Shown here: in pieces, positions 31,821 to 40,548 of the stretch | Position numbering within the stretch: position 1 is the first letter of the stretch | Layout of the letters: the number at the start of each line of letters is the position of its first letter | Origin: SKLM01 sp964542755 | Lineage (GTDB): Bacteria > Chloroflexota > Anaerolineae > B4-G1 | Direction of reading: 5' to 3' | DNA: 64,000 nt | NCBI GenBank assembly: GCA_964542755.1 | Contig: CAZIWL010000007.1 | Span: 4,967-68,966 of the forward strand | Notes under the pieces: model-generated | Told to the model about the DNA's origin: nothing | The model's database searches: none | Seen by the model: the letters and a program-made list of their open reading frames with translations, nothing else | Position numbers and translations under genes: made by a program

Positions 31821-34424
31821 TCAGAGCACGTCAACAGGATCCACCTCGACGTGCCAGCCTGGAGGTATGTCAACGCGGCTGAGGAATGCCGGTGGGTCTG
31901 GATGACGTATCAGGATCTGCCAGCGGTAGCGGCCTCGGAGGCGTGCGAAGAACGGAGGGGCCGGACCGATGAGATTGGTCGTGGGCCATCCAGACCGCGC
32001 CAGGCCCTGGCGCAGCGTTGTGCTGAGTGTTTGCGACCTCGACTCGGCGCGGTAGTAGTCCTCGTCCTCGCAGGTCAGCTTGGCCAGGCGGCTGTAGGGA
32101 GGGTAGCCTTGTTCCCGCCGGAAGGACAGTTCGCGATCCGCAAACCCATCGTAGTCGTGCGTCGAGGCGGCGACGATAGCGTAGTGGTGTGGGTGGTAGC
32201 TCTGTATGACGACCCGGCCGCCCAGGAGCCCACGGCCCGCCCTTCCCGCCACCTGGGTGAGCAGTTGGAAGGTCCTCTCGCTGGACCGGAAGTCCGGCAG
32301 GTTGAGCGCCGTGTCCGCTGAGATGACGCCGACCACCGTGACCAGAGGGAGATCCAGGCCTTTGGTGATCATCTGTGTCCCCACGAGAACATCGGCGGCT
32401 CCGCTCGAGAAACGTTCAAGGATTGTGCTGTGGGCCTCGTGGGTCTGAGCCGTGTCCCGGTCCCAGCGCAGCAGACGCGCCTCTGGCCACCGGTCGCGCA
32501 CGGCATTCTCAAGCTTCTGGGTGCCAAGGCCGAAGTACCGAATGCGGGTGCCTCCGCACTCAGGACACCGCTCAGGCTGGGGCTCACGGTGATTGCAGTG
32601 GTGACAGATCAGCTGTGCCCCGGGGCGGTGGTACGTCAGTGGAATATCACATTGGGGGCAGCGAACCACGTGACCGCAGTCACGGCATAGCACGTGGGTG
32701 GCGCTCCCCCGGCGGTTGAGGAATAGGATCACCTGTTCTCCGCGCGGCAGCGCCCCATCAATGGCCTCTTGGAGTGGCCGGCTGAAGATAGATCGATTAC
32801 CGGCCCGCAGCTCCGCGCGGAGATCCACGACCTGGACGGGCGGCAAGGGTAGATAACGCGCCTTGCTGCTCTCGCTGCTCAGGGAGCGGTAGCGCGTCAT
32901 CGCCAGATGGTGTCGGGCCTGGAGCTCCTGCAGCCGGCGGGTGTGCCCCATGATGCGCCGGGGCATCTCCTGCAGGGAGAACTCGCCCTGGGCGGCTCTG
33001 TAGTATGAGACCAGGCTGGGTGTGGCCGAGCCAAGAATCACCGTTGCTCCCGCCAGGTGACCGAGCTCAAGGGCCGTATCTCGGGCGTGGTAACGCGGAC
33101 GCGGGGCCACCTGTTTGTAGCTGTCGTCGTGTTCCTCGTCCAGCACGATCAGACCGAGAGGGGAGAGGGGCACAAATAGAGCTGAACGGGGGCCGACCAC
33201 CACGTCCACGAGCCCCTCTCGCGCCCTTCGCCAGGTGTCATAACGCTCGCCGTCCGTAAGGGCACTGTGGAGAACGGTCACACGGTCCGGGAAGCGGCCC
33301 GCGAAGCGAGCCACCGTCTGAGGCGTCAGCGATATCTCCGGAACTAGAATGATAGCCTTGCGCCCTTGGCGAAGGACCTCGTCCACGGCGCGGAGGTAGA
33401 TCTCGGTCTTGCCCGAGCCCGTCACCCCGTGGAGCAAGTAGGAACCGGGCGTCCTGCTGTGGCTCGACGCGTGTCTTGCATCACGAAGTGGTCCGGGCCG
33501 CGCCCTTCGGTCGATACCTTGCTTGATCGCTCGCCACACGGCCTGCTGGTCCGACGTCAGCGGCGGTGGCTCCGTGGTGACGAAGACGTCGCCGGCCAGC
33601 GGGTCCCGCCATACCTCCCTCTTGGAGAACACGACGGCTCCTCGCTCCTCCAACTTCTTGAGGTGGTACCTGTCACAGTCGGTCTCCTCGTAGACCCAGC
33701 TCACCGGCACCGGCGCCCTCTCGAATTTGAGGAGATCCAGGATCGGAGGGTAGCATGCACTTTTCAGTCCCTTCGTCGCCTGGGCAAGATCCACCTCCGG
33801 CACCAGACGCACGTGCTCCACGAGCTTCGGCCCGGCCGACGGCGCGGCGAGAAAGGACTCTCGCGTGACGACGCCCCGGCGCTCGAGCTGTCGCGAGGCT
33901 GTACGCCAATCCACGCCAGGCAGCGCAGCGTTCAACTGATTGCCTGTGAGCCGGCCCCGACGTTTGAGCAACTCCAAGAGCTGCCCCTGCGCGTCGGTGT
34001 TGGCAGCATCCGGCTCGGCCCGGTCGTTGAGGGCGACCCGTACGTCGGAATGGCCTATCATCCCGGGAGGGAGCATCAGCTCGAGGCATTCATAGAGGGA
34101 GGCGACGTACTCGTCCCTCATCCACCCGGCCAAATCGATCTGTTCGGGCGTCAGCACCGGGTCGGGATCGACTAGCGATCCTACCGGGCGGGTGTCAACA
34201 GCAGGCGGATCCCTGCTCAGGCCAACAACGACGCCGTAGAGCCGACGGGCTCGGAATGGGACCACGACCAGGGAGCCGATACCGACTTGTCCGATGAGTT
34301 CCTCGGGCACGTGGTACGTGAAAGCGGGTCCGTTTTCCGAGGCCTTCGCTGGAGAGAAGACCACCACATCGGCAAAGGCACGGTGTGTTTCTTCAGCCGT
34401 CGACGAGACCCCCGCGGTGCTCAT
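31821..34424 (-). CDS. priA: primosomal protein N' (PriA helicase)
   Basis: This 867-residue replication-restart helicase reloads the replisome at stalled forks. It has the N-terminal DNA-binding domain (FTYHVPEEL, VVVPFRARRLYGVVVGL), Walker A GVTGSGKT (333-340), the DEEH box (429-432), and a zinc-binding region with eight cysteines (CRDCGHVVRCPQC...CHHCNHREPQPERCPEC). The conserved GTQMITKGLD and VAGRAGR helicase motifs follow. The ATG at 34424 is taken as start because homology begins shortly after; a longer frame reads into the exporter gene region. It follows an ABC-2 permease gene by 20 bases. Confidence 0.95.
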   Translation of the reverse strand: MSTAGVSSTAEETHRAFADVVVFSPAKASENGPAFTYHVPEELIGQVGIGSLVVVPFRARRLYGVVVGLSRDPPAVDTRPVGSLVDPDPVLTPEQIDLAGWMRDEYVASLYECLELMLPPGMIGHSDVRVALNDRAEPDAANTDAQGQLLELLKRRGRLTGNQLNAALPGVDWRTASRQLERRGVVTRESFLAAPSAGPKLVEHVRLVPEVDLAQATKGLKSACYPPILDLLKFERAPVPVSWVYEETDCDRYHLKKLEERGAVVFSKREVWRDPLAGDVFVTTEPPPLTSDQQAVWRAIKQGIDRRARPGPLRDARHASSHSRTPGSYLLHGVTGSGKTEIYLRAVDEVLRQGRKAIILVPEISLTPQTVARFAGRFPDRVTVLHSALTDGERYDTWRRAREGLVDVVVGPRSALFVPLSPLGLIVLDEEHDDSYKQVAPRPRYHARDTALELGHLAGATVILGSATPSLVSYYRAAQGEFSLQEMPRRIMGHTRRLQELQARHHLAMTRYRSLSSESSKARYLPLPPVQVVDLRAELRAGNRSIFSRPLQEAIDGALPRGEQVILFLNRRGSATHVLCRDCGHVVRCPQCDIPLTYHRPGAQLICHHCNHREPQPERCPECGGTRIRYFGLGTQKLENAVRDRWPEARLLRWDRDTAQTHEAHSTILERFSSGAADVLVGTQMITKGLDLPLVTVVGVISADTALNLPDFRSSERTFQLLTQVAGRAGRGLLGGRVVIQSYHPHHYAIVAASTHDYDGFADRELSFRREQGYPPYSRLAKLTCEDEDYYRAESRSQTLSTTLRQGLARSGWPTTNLIGPAPPFFARLRGRYRWQILIRHPDPPAFLSRVDIPPGWHVEVDPVDVL

Positions 34425-34444
34425 AGGCCCGGCGGCGCCCGGCG

Positions 34445-35281
34445 CTAGACCTCCTCGCCGAAACGGGGGCTGTAGCGCAGGAAGACCGCATACCCAACCG
34501 CGAGTACGACGAGGGATGTCACGGCGGTGCGAAGCAAGAAATCGAGTCCCGTGTAGGTCCCCCGGTAGAGCAGGTCTCGATAGGAGGCGATCACCGACGC
34601 CATAGGATTCAGGCGTCTGAGCCAAAGTTGCGCGTCGAACGTGATCCCCAAAATCGTCTTCTCCTCGCCTATCTGTGTGATGGGATAGAAGACGGGCGTG
34701 AGAAAGAACCATGCCTGCATCAATACGCTCAGGATGATCTGGGTGTCGCGGTAGAAGACGTTAAGCGTGGCAAGCATCAGGCATATGCCCAGGGCGAAAG
34801 CCATTTGCACAAGGATGGGTATCGGCAGCAAGAGGGCCCAGGGCGTTATCCTCGCCCCGGAGACCAGAGCCAGACCAAAGAAGACGGGCAGCGCGATCAC
34901 GAAGTTGACCAGGTTCGACAGGAGAATCGAGATGGGCAGTACCTCTCGCGGGAAGTAGACCTTCTTGATGAGGTGGGCGTTCCCAACGATGCTGTTCGTC
35001 GCCTCCATGACTGCCTGTGAGAAGAACTGCCACGGCAGGAGCGCCGAAAGAAGGAAGACGTGGTAGTGTTCGAGATCGGAGCGGATGAACAGGAAATTGA
35101 AGACAACCGTGAACACCAGCATCATCAGCAGTGGATTCGCCCAAGACCACACAATCCCCAGCACGGAATTCCTGTAGCGAACCTTCAAGTCTCGTACCAC
35201 AAGATTGCGAATCAGCTCGCGATACGTCCAGAGCTCGCGGAGCCGACCACCTATGCTTCTGGAGAACTGGTTTCCGCTCAC
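34445..35281 (-). CDS. ABC-2 type polysaccharide/teichoic-acid export permease
   Basis: This 278-residue permease has the family opening LWTYRELIRNLVVRDLKVRYRNSVLG and about six helices, as in TagG, Wzm and KpsM-type exporters. It would move a lipid-linked polysaccharide across the inner membrane. Its GTG overlaps the stop of the upstream GT4 gene (GTGA). The matching ATPase (Wzt/TagH) is not found anywhere in the window, which is unusual because the two are normally adjacent. It must be encoded elsewhere, or this permease is orphaned. Confidence 0.9.
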   Translation of the reverse strand: MSGNQFSRSIGGRLRELWTYRELIRNLVVRDLKVRYRNSVLGIVWSWANPLLMMLVFTVVFNFLFIRSDLEHYHVFLLSALLPWQFFSQAVMEATNSIVGNAHLIKKVYFPREVLPISILLSNLVNFVIALPVFFGLALVSGARITPWALLLPIPILVQMAFALGICLMLATLNVFYRDTQIILSVLMQAWFFLTPVFYPITQIGEEKTILGITFDAQLWLRRLNPMASVIASYRDLLYRGTYTGLDFLLRTAVTSLVVLAVGYAVFLRYSPRFGEEV

Positions 35282-36528
35282 GTGTCCCTCTGCATCTCTA
35301 CGCTCCCGGCTGCTCGTCTCGGAGCCTCTGTTTCGCCGAGGAGAGACTGGTAGATCTCCAACAGCCGCTGCCCGGAGCGCTCCCAGGAGAAGTGGGCGCT
35401 CGCTCGGGCGCGCAGCCTCCGCCCGAGCGCTCGTCGTTCAGGGCGCGGGAGCTTGAGCAACTCGTGCATAGCCCTGGCGAGAGCCCTTGAGTCGCCCACA
35501 GGGCTCGCATACGCGCCCAGTGATCCCAGGTACTCCCGGCTGACGGGCGTGTCGAAAGCGACGGTGGGCAGCTCCATCGCCATGTAGTTCAGGATCTTGC
35601 CCGCGCCCTCGGTCGTCGAGAGCTTCGGCGCCACTGCGATATCGCCCAGCGCCAGGTGTCTAGGGGCGTCCTCGTACGGCACCTTCCCTGTGAAGGTCAC
35701 GTGCTCCTCGATGCCTAGCTCCCGTGCCATATCCCGGTATCTCTCAACGCTCGGAAACCCCATCATCAACAGGTGGAACGGGGTCTCCCAGGCCATCAGA
35801 TGGGTGGCAGCCCGGAGGAGATGGGGCGTCCCCTGATAGTCGGCCAGAAGCCCGAGATAGGCGACTATGGGTCGATCATCCGGGAGGTGTAGGGCCGCGC
35901 GACTCTGTGCCAGGACCGCGGCGTCTATGGCGCGAGGATGAAAGAACTCCAGGCTGACACAGTCGGGCAGGGCGTGGACCGTCTCCTCACGGCACTCAAA
36001 GTCTTGCTTGAGGAGGAGGGCTGTCGCGCTGGTGCTGGACACGATGGCATCTGGCATCTGCGTGATGCGCCGTTCCAGGAGTCTCGCCCAGCGGTGCCAG
36101 GCCCCTTCGGGATTCAGGAAATGGTGGTCCACCATCTCGCTCGTCATACTACCTTGAAAGTCCGCCACCAATGGAAGCCCCTTCAGCCCGCTGAGCAGGC
36201 GCCCGATCAGCGCGCCCTCATGGAGGTGTCCATGGATCAGGTCGTAATCGTGCCTCAGGACGGTCTCCAAGCCGGTCCACACCAGGAAGGCATCGAAGGC
36301 GATCTTGTGGAGCGACGACCCGACCTCGTAGTTGGACCTCCACGGCGTCGCTCTCGTGCGCACGATATCGAGATCTGGAAGGTCACGCCCCAGGTAGTAC
36401 GTGACGATCGTTACCCGGTGGCCCAATCGCTGAAGGGCCCGGGTCTCCTCCAGGATCCGTACGTGACACCCGTAGTCCAGAAAGAAGGACGTCGGGGCAA
36501 CCATCAGAATGCGGTATGATTGGCTCAA
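35278..36528 (-). CDS. GT4-family glycosyltransferase
   Basis: This 416-residue GT-B glycosyltransferase begins with a typical MVAPTSFFLDYGCHVRI donor-side loop. It continues with LIHGHLHEGALIGRL and the GT4 C-terminal donor site (APKLSTTEGAGKILNYMAMELP, EX7-type region with glutamate near 315). It would add a sugar to a growing lipid-linked glycan at the inner membrane. The reading frame starts at TTG without a good ribosome binding site; an ATG eight codons later is an alternative. Coupled translation to the exporter permease downstream suggests a shared job in surface polysaccharide assembly. Confidence 0.87.
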   Translation of the reverse strand: MSQSYRILMVAPTSFFLDYGCHVRILEETRALQRLGHRVTIVTYYLGRDLPDLDIVRTRATPWRSNYEVGSSLHKIAFDAFLVWTGLETVLRHDYDLIHGHLHEGALIGRLLSGLKGLPLVADFQGSMTSEMVDHHFLNPEGAWHRWARLLERRITQMPDAIVSSTSATALLLKQDFECREETVHALPDCVSLEFFHPRAIDAAVLAQSRAALHLPDDRPIVAYLGLLADYQGTPHLLRAATHLMAWETPFHLLMMGFPSVERYRDMARELGIEEHVTFTGKVPYEDAPRHLALGDIAVAPKLSTTEGAGKILNYMAMELPTVAFDTPVSREYLGSLGAYASPVGDSRALARAMHELLKLPRPERRALGRRLRARASAHFSWERSGQRLLEIYQSLLGETEAPRRAAGSVEMQRDT

Positions 36529-36573
36529 GGCGCCGGTCGTGATAGGACGCGTCGAGAATGGGTGCGCGCCGGT

Positions 36574-37587
36574 CTAGTCCTCGTCGGATTCCCCGGGACC
36601 TCGCTGGAGGCGAGAACCTAGGCTGCCGAAAAGCATCTGTCCGAGCTGTTTGGCAGCCCCTGGCATGTCCCGTCTGTCGAAGGTGCCATCCTCCGACCAC
36701 ATTCCCTTTCGACGCTGATTCATCCATCGAGATCGACCCTCTGCCGCCTGCCGTACCACGTCCTCCAAAGCCTCTTCGTCCGCCTTGACCAGAAGACCAC
36801 GAAGATGAGTCAGTTCATCAATCAGAGCGTCTAGTCGTCGAAGCAGGTTGTCTCGATTGAGATAGAGCGACGGGTGTCGAGAGGGGACGTCCTCGATAGC
36901 CTCGGTGGCGCTGGCGAAGCGGCGCCCGGCGAACTTGCGCATCTCCTTCCAGCCGGGTGAATCCACGGTCGTGCGAAGGAGGGCGATGGTGAGCAGGTCC
37001 GGTAGTCCCTCGATGCCTGCCAGCAGGCCGTCGTGCTCCCTGACGTCGATGAAGAAGGGGTTGGCCTGGACTGCGTAGGCGAGCCAGGAGCAGACATTGA
37101 TCGCCTCGCTCGGCGTGCTGGGAGATGCAGTGAAGCAGTAGAGAGCCTCGCGCAGCAGATCTGCTTCGGCATCCTTGAGTCCCTCCAGCGCCCGCAGCCC
37201 CACGATAGCGGGGTTGAGGATCACGTGACCACCAACAAACGACGTGTGCTTCGGAAGGGTCTCATCTGCCCACCGGAGTACGGGGGCCTTCAGTCTCGCC
37301 GTGTCGGTGACGACGGCGCCGTCCGCCAGGTGGGGCCCGATCGATGCAAACGTGTCCCGGATTTTCGCGAGGGGCTGAGCGACGATGACGAGCTCCGCTC
37401 CCTCACAGGCCGCCTCCGGTTTGCGGCGGATGTCGTCAAGCGCCCCGCGGACCTTGGCTAGGTCGGCGATAGCCCGGTCCTCGTCGAAGCCCACGATCTC
37501 GAGAGACTCCTCACGGCCCTGAAGCGCGTAGGCCATAGACGCGCTGACCAGATTGATTCCCACAATCGCAATGCGACTGGTACTCAT
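36574..37587 (-). CDS. prephenate dehydrogenase-family (TyrA-like) protein with altered nucleotide motif
   Basis: This 337-residue protein has the TyrA-type two-domain layout: an N-terminal Rossmann fold (about 1-160) with VTDTARLKAPVL and FVGGHVILNP, then an all-helical dimerisation domain. The usual GLGLIGGS nucleotide loop is replaced by VGINLVSAS, which lacks two glycines, so NAD(P) binding may be changed or lost. The tail (about 280-337) is charged and low in complexity. No other aromatic biosynthesis gene is near. It may be a true arogenate/prephenate dehydrogenase or a relative with another substrate. The ATG has GAGGAG upstream. Confidence 0.7.
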   Translation of the reverse strand: MSTSRIAIVGINLVSASMAYALQGREESLEIVGFDEDRAIADLAKVRGALDDIRRKPEAACEGAELVIVAQPLAKIRDTFASIGPHLADGAVVTDTARLKAPVLRWADETLPKHTSFVGGHVILNPAIVGLRALEGLKDAEADLLREALYCFTASPSTPSEAINVCSWLAYAVQANPFFIDVREHDGLLAGIEGLPDLLTIALLRTTVDSPGWKEMRKFAGRRFASATEAIEDVPSRHPSLYLNRDNLLRRLDALIDELTHLRGLLVKADEEALEDVVRQAAEGRSRWMNQRRKGMWSEDGTFDRRDMPGAAKQLGQMLFGSLGSRLQRGPGESDED

Positions 37588-37686
37588 TGTTCCATCTCCT
37601 CGATCAAGAGGCGCCGCGGGATGTCACTTGAGGCCGCTGGGTCTCGGGACATCCGGTTCCGACGTCTCATTCTCTAACGCTAAGCC

Positions 37687-38220
37687 CTAGTTCGCGTCGT
37701 CTGCTGCCTGAAGAGCACGCAGCAAGCGATCGCGCTCCGTCTCACAGACCGTTACCTTCCGCTCGTGAGACCTGACAAGTTCGACCGTCAAAGGCGAGCA
37801 GCCCGTCTTTCTTGCCCACCGTGCGCCGATCTCCGCATGGTCGCGGTACGTGGCGGCTGGACCTGCGTTGACCCCTCTCACGGCCCCTTTGTCCCGGTCC
37901 AGCAACGAGGGTGCGACCTTCTCCACGAGCACGAGGAGGCCGCGTTGCCAGGGAGTGAGGAGACCAGCGGCCTTGCCGACATCGTGAAGCAGGGCTGCCG
38001 CCAGAAGGTCTTCGTTGACGTGGCCTCCTCCCAGCAGGGCTTCGTAGACCTCCAGGGCGTGGCGCTGATCCTGAGGCGCTTGTCTAGCGAACAGGCACCG
38101 GGCCTCGGGCGGAAGAACCCTGGTAGCACGGCTCACCCTCCCTGGCGAGATCGCCCGGCGCGCTGTCAGCGCTCGCACGAACTGGTCCACGCGATAACGG
38201 ACAGCGCCGATGAACCTCAC
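37687..38220 (-). CDS. HD-domain phosphohydrolase-like protein
   Basis: This 177-residue protein has an HD motif at H79-D80 (AAALLHDVGKAAG), an upstream DQRHALEVYEAL helix and a downstream YRDHAEIGARWARKTG helix with further metal ligands. It would be a metal-dependent phosphohydrolase acting on nucleotides or signalling molecules. It has an N-terminal basic segment and no signal peptide. The GTG start has GGAG five bases upstream. The gene lies 15 bases downstream of the site-2 protease stop region boundary, but reads first towards TyrA-like gene after a 99-base gap. Substrate unknown. Confidence 0.78.
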   Translation of the reverse strand: MRFIGAVRYRVDQFVRALTARRAISPGRVSRATRVLPPEARCLFARQAPQDQRHALEVYEALLGGGHVNEDLLAAALLHDVGKAAGLLTPWQRGLLVLVEKVAPSLLDRDKGAVRGVNAGPAATYRDHAEIGARWARKTGCSPLTVELVRSHERKVTVCETERDRLLRALQAADDAN

Positions 38221-38235
38221 GTCGGCTCCGGGCTG

Positions 38236-38877
38236 CTAGTACACCAGCAGGGCTCGGAACATGAAGTTCATCAGCGGATTCATGATGAGGCCGAGGATGC
38301 CCAACCTCGATAGTAGATAGAGCCCTAACATCAGCCCAGGCCCCCCAAAACGCTCCAGGTCCTCCAGTTTGTTGGCCCACTCCCGCGGGAGGAGCCACGC
38401 GAGGACGCGCGAGCCGTCCAGCGGTGGGAAGGGGATCAAGTTGAAGACCATCAGGGCCAGGTTGATGCTGATGAACTGGATCAGGATGCCCTGCAGGCTG
38501 ATCCTTGAGGAGCTTCTAAAGAGGCTTAGCCAGCCGAGACGGAAGGGTATGGCGGCCAGCATCGACAACACCAGGTTCGAGAGGGGACCGGCGACGCTCA
38601 CCAGCGCGTGACTCTTGCGCCTCTCCCCGCGCAGACGGAAAGGATTGACGGGCACGGGCTTGCCCCAACCGAATCCGAATATGGCCAATGATACCGTCCC
38701 GACGGGATCGAGATGGGCTAACGGATTGATGGTCAGACGCCCTCGTCGGGCGGCTGTGTCGTCTCCCAGTTGGTAGGCTGCCCAGGCGTGGGCCCATTCG
38801 TGGATGGGCATACTCGTCAGAAAGAGAATCCCCAGCGTAATCAGCCGGTTCAGATTGAACAAATTGTCAAACAACAA
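38236..38877 (-). CDS. site-2 protease family (M50) membrane metalloprotease
   Basis: This 213-residue integral membrane protein has the zinc motif HEWAH (26-30) in its first helix and the third ligand in a PPLDGSRVLAW segment near 150-160. It has about five helices in total. It belongs to the short M50B-type proteases with no PDZ domain, which cut membrane proteins inside the bilayer; a target is not evident. The start is a TTG preceded by GAGGG at six bases. A TATAAT lies about 75 bases upstream. The gene is followed by the HD-domain gene after 15 bases. Confidence 0.88.
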   Translation of the reverse strand: MLFDNLFNLNRLITLGILFLTSMPIHEWAHAWAAYQLGDDTAARRGRLTINPLAHLDPVGTVSLAIFGFGWGKPVPVNPFRLRGERRKSHALVSVAGPLSNLVLSMLAAIPFRLGWLSLFRSSSRISLQGILIQFISINLALMVFNLIPFPPLDGSRVLAWLLPREWANKLEDLERFGGPGLMLGLYLLSRLGILGLIMNPLMNFMFRALLVY

Positions 38878-38951
38878 TATCCCTCGTGTGGTTCTATGGG
38901 CGACAGTTGGGTCTGAGAGCCCTGTCGCGACCTTAACGTCAAGCTGAAGGG

Positions 38952-38957
38952 ATTATA
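38952..38957 (-). promoter_or_regulatory. TATAAT -10 box upstream of the M50 protease gene
   Basis: A perfect TATAAT with a TG one base upstream (extended -10 element) lies at 38957-38952 on the minus strand. No good -35 hexamer was found at 16-18 bases. The expected leader is about 68 bases. Confidence 0.45.
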
Positions 38958-39053
38958 ACACGGCAAGAGGTTGCGGGCGAATAAACGGGGATTTGAGGGG
39001 GCTATGCAAGCTGTCGCCGCGTCAGTGTCCAACGCAGCCTGTCCGCAGGCTGG

Positions 39054-40544
39054 TCAGGAGGGCTCGATGGACGAGCCATGTGTCGATTGTCGGTGGATCA
39101 ACTCCGTCGCGGCTGTCGCCAGGCCGACGACCAGCCAGAACAGTGTCACTGAATGGTGGAAGTCGAGATTGAAGAAGTAGTGATCGAAGACGCCGCCCAT
39201 CAAAGCCCCCACTAGGCCGGCGTGCAGGCCCCACCAGTATGCCTCGAGTTCGGTCCCCTCCGCCAGCTCCCGCGTTCGCCAGAAGCGCACCAAGAGGGTG
39301 CCGATGACGACTAGGAAGCTTGTCAGGCCTACGAGGCCCACCGTCTCGGCCATCAACAAGTAGAGATTCGCGACCCCAATGTAGGTGTCGACGTCCGGAG
39401 ATCCGGCAAAACCTACCCCAAGGACGGGATACCGGCGGATGAGTTTGAGCGCGTCCCGATACTCTCCCATCCTCATCTGGGTGGCCAGATCCTCCACCAT
39501 GAATCCCTCAAGGAAGTGGGAGACCAGTGCTTGAGTCTGCGGGAGGAGGAGCATGAGCACCAGCGCCCCGCCCAGAAGAATCCAGATCTTCCGGTATCGT
39601 AGCGTTGCCATGATGACCAGCGCAGCTCCGAGGCCCACCATGGATCCACGGCTCATGGTCAATCCCAAACAGATGGCCATCACACCCAACATAGGAATCA
39701 GGTAGCGGCGGCGCATCAAGGGGCGCTGCACGAAGAGCTGAGGAAGGGTGATAGCGAGGCTGACGTTGAGCAGGCTCCCGAGCACGTTGGGGTCTACGGA
39801 CGTCGATGTGGCACGCAGCGGCAGCTCCGGGTTCTCCCGGATGTACCGTAGGACACCCGGTCCAGTTGGGTATCCGATGCGGCCCAAGGCCGATAATGCC
39901 TGGATCACCAAATCGCGAGAGATCTGGTCGGCCACGATGTAGAGCGCCACGCCCAGCAGCGCGGAGACAAAGCTGCCCACCAGTAGGGCGAGCAGCACCC
40001 GCCTTAGTCGTTCCTCGCTCCGCACCGTATTCACCACGACGAAGAAGAGGGCCACACTCAGCATCATCTCGGCGAACCGGCGGAGGTATGTCTGCAGGAA
40101 CCCCAACGCAAGCGGCACGTGGCGCAATCCGAAGACGAACGCACCAACCGCGACAAGGATGAAGGCGAGGACCGGCCCGCCCAGTGGCGTAGTCACCGGG
40201 TTGTCGTCTGTGCCGCCCGCGATTTGGAGCAGCCAGACCAGGAAGAGGATTCCGAGCGCCGCGTCGAGGAAGGTGGGGGTGAAGCCCAGGTCGAAGGGAA
40301 ATGAGGCAAAGGGGAGCAGGCAGACGACGCCGATGACGGACACGTAGGCCACCTCGATATCCTGCAGCATCCAGATGCCCAGAAACAGAGCGACCACGCC
40401 CGCTCCAGCCAGCAACGGGCCGACCTCCGACAGGAGGAAGCCGACACCGATCGCCAGGACGGCGCACAGGACGATCGCCGCCAGCGCCGAGAGCCAGCGA
40501 TAGCGGGATGCGAACACGCGCAAGAGCCACTCTTGACTCGTCAT
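39054..40544 (-). CDS. O-antigen ligase-like (Wzy/WaaL) polytopic membrane protein
   Basis: This 496-residue protein has about twelve hydrophobic helices and a large outer loop near 330-390 (LIRRYPVLGVGFAGSPDVDTYIGVANLYLLMAETVGL). The loop carries the arginine-rich, GVG-type motif of the Wzy_C family. Such proteins join or polymerise lipid-linked glycans outside the inner membrane. It lies four bases after the last gene of the glycosyltransferase array, so it is the distal gene of that transcription unit. It likely transfers or polymerises what the array makes. Whether it is ligase or polymerase cannot be told from sequence. Confidence 0.85.
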   Translation of the reverse strand: MTSQEWLLRVFASRYRWLSALAAIVLCAVLAIGVGFLLSEVGPLLAGAGVVALFLGIWMLQDIEVAYVSVIGVVCLLPFASFPFDLGFTPTFLDAALGILFLVWLLQIAGGTDDNPVTTPLGGPVLAFILVAVGAFVFGLRHVPLALGFLQTYLRRFAEMMLSVALFFVVVNTVRSEERLRRVLLALLVGSFVSALLGVALYIVADQISRDLVIQALSALGRIGYPTGPGVLRYIRENPELPLRATSTSVDPNVLGSLLNVSLAITLPQLFVQRPLMRRRYLIPMLGVMAICLGLTMSRGSMVGLGAALVIMATLRYRKIWILLGGALVLMLLLPQTQALVSHFLEGFMVEDLATQMRMGEYRDALKLIRRYPVLGVGFAGSPDVDTYIGVANLYLLMAETVGLVGLTSFLVVIGTLLVRFWRTRELAEGTELEAYWWGLHAGLVGALMGGVFDHYFFNLDFHHSVTLFWLVVGLATAATELIHRQSTHGSSIEPS

Positions 40545-40548
40545 GGAT

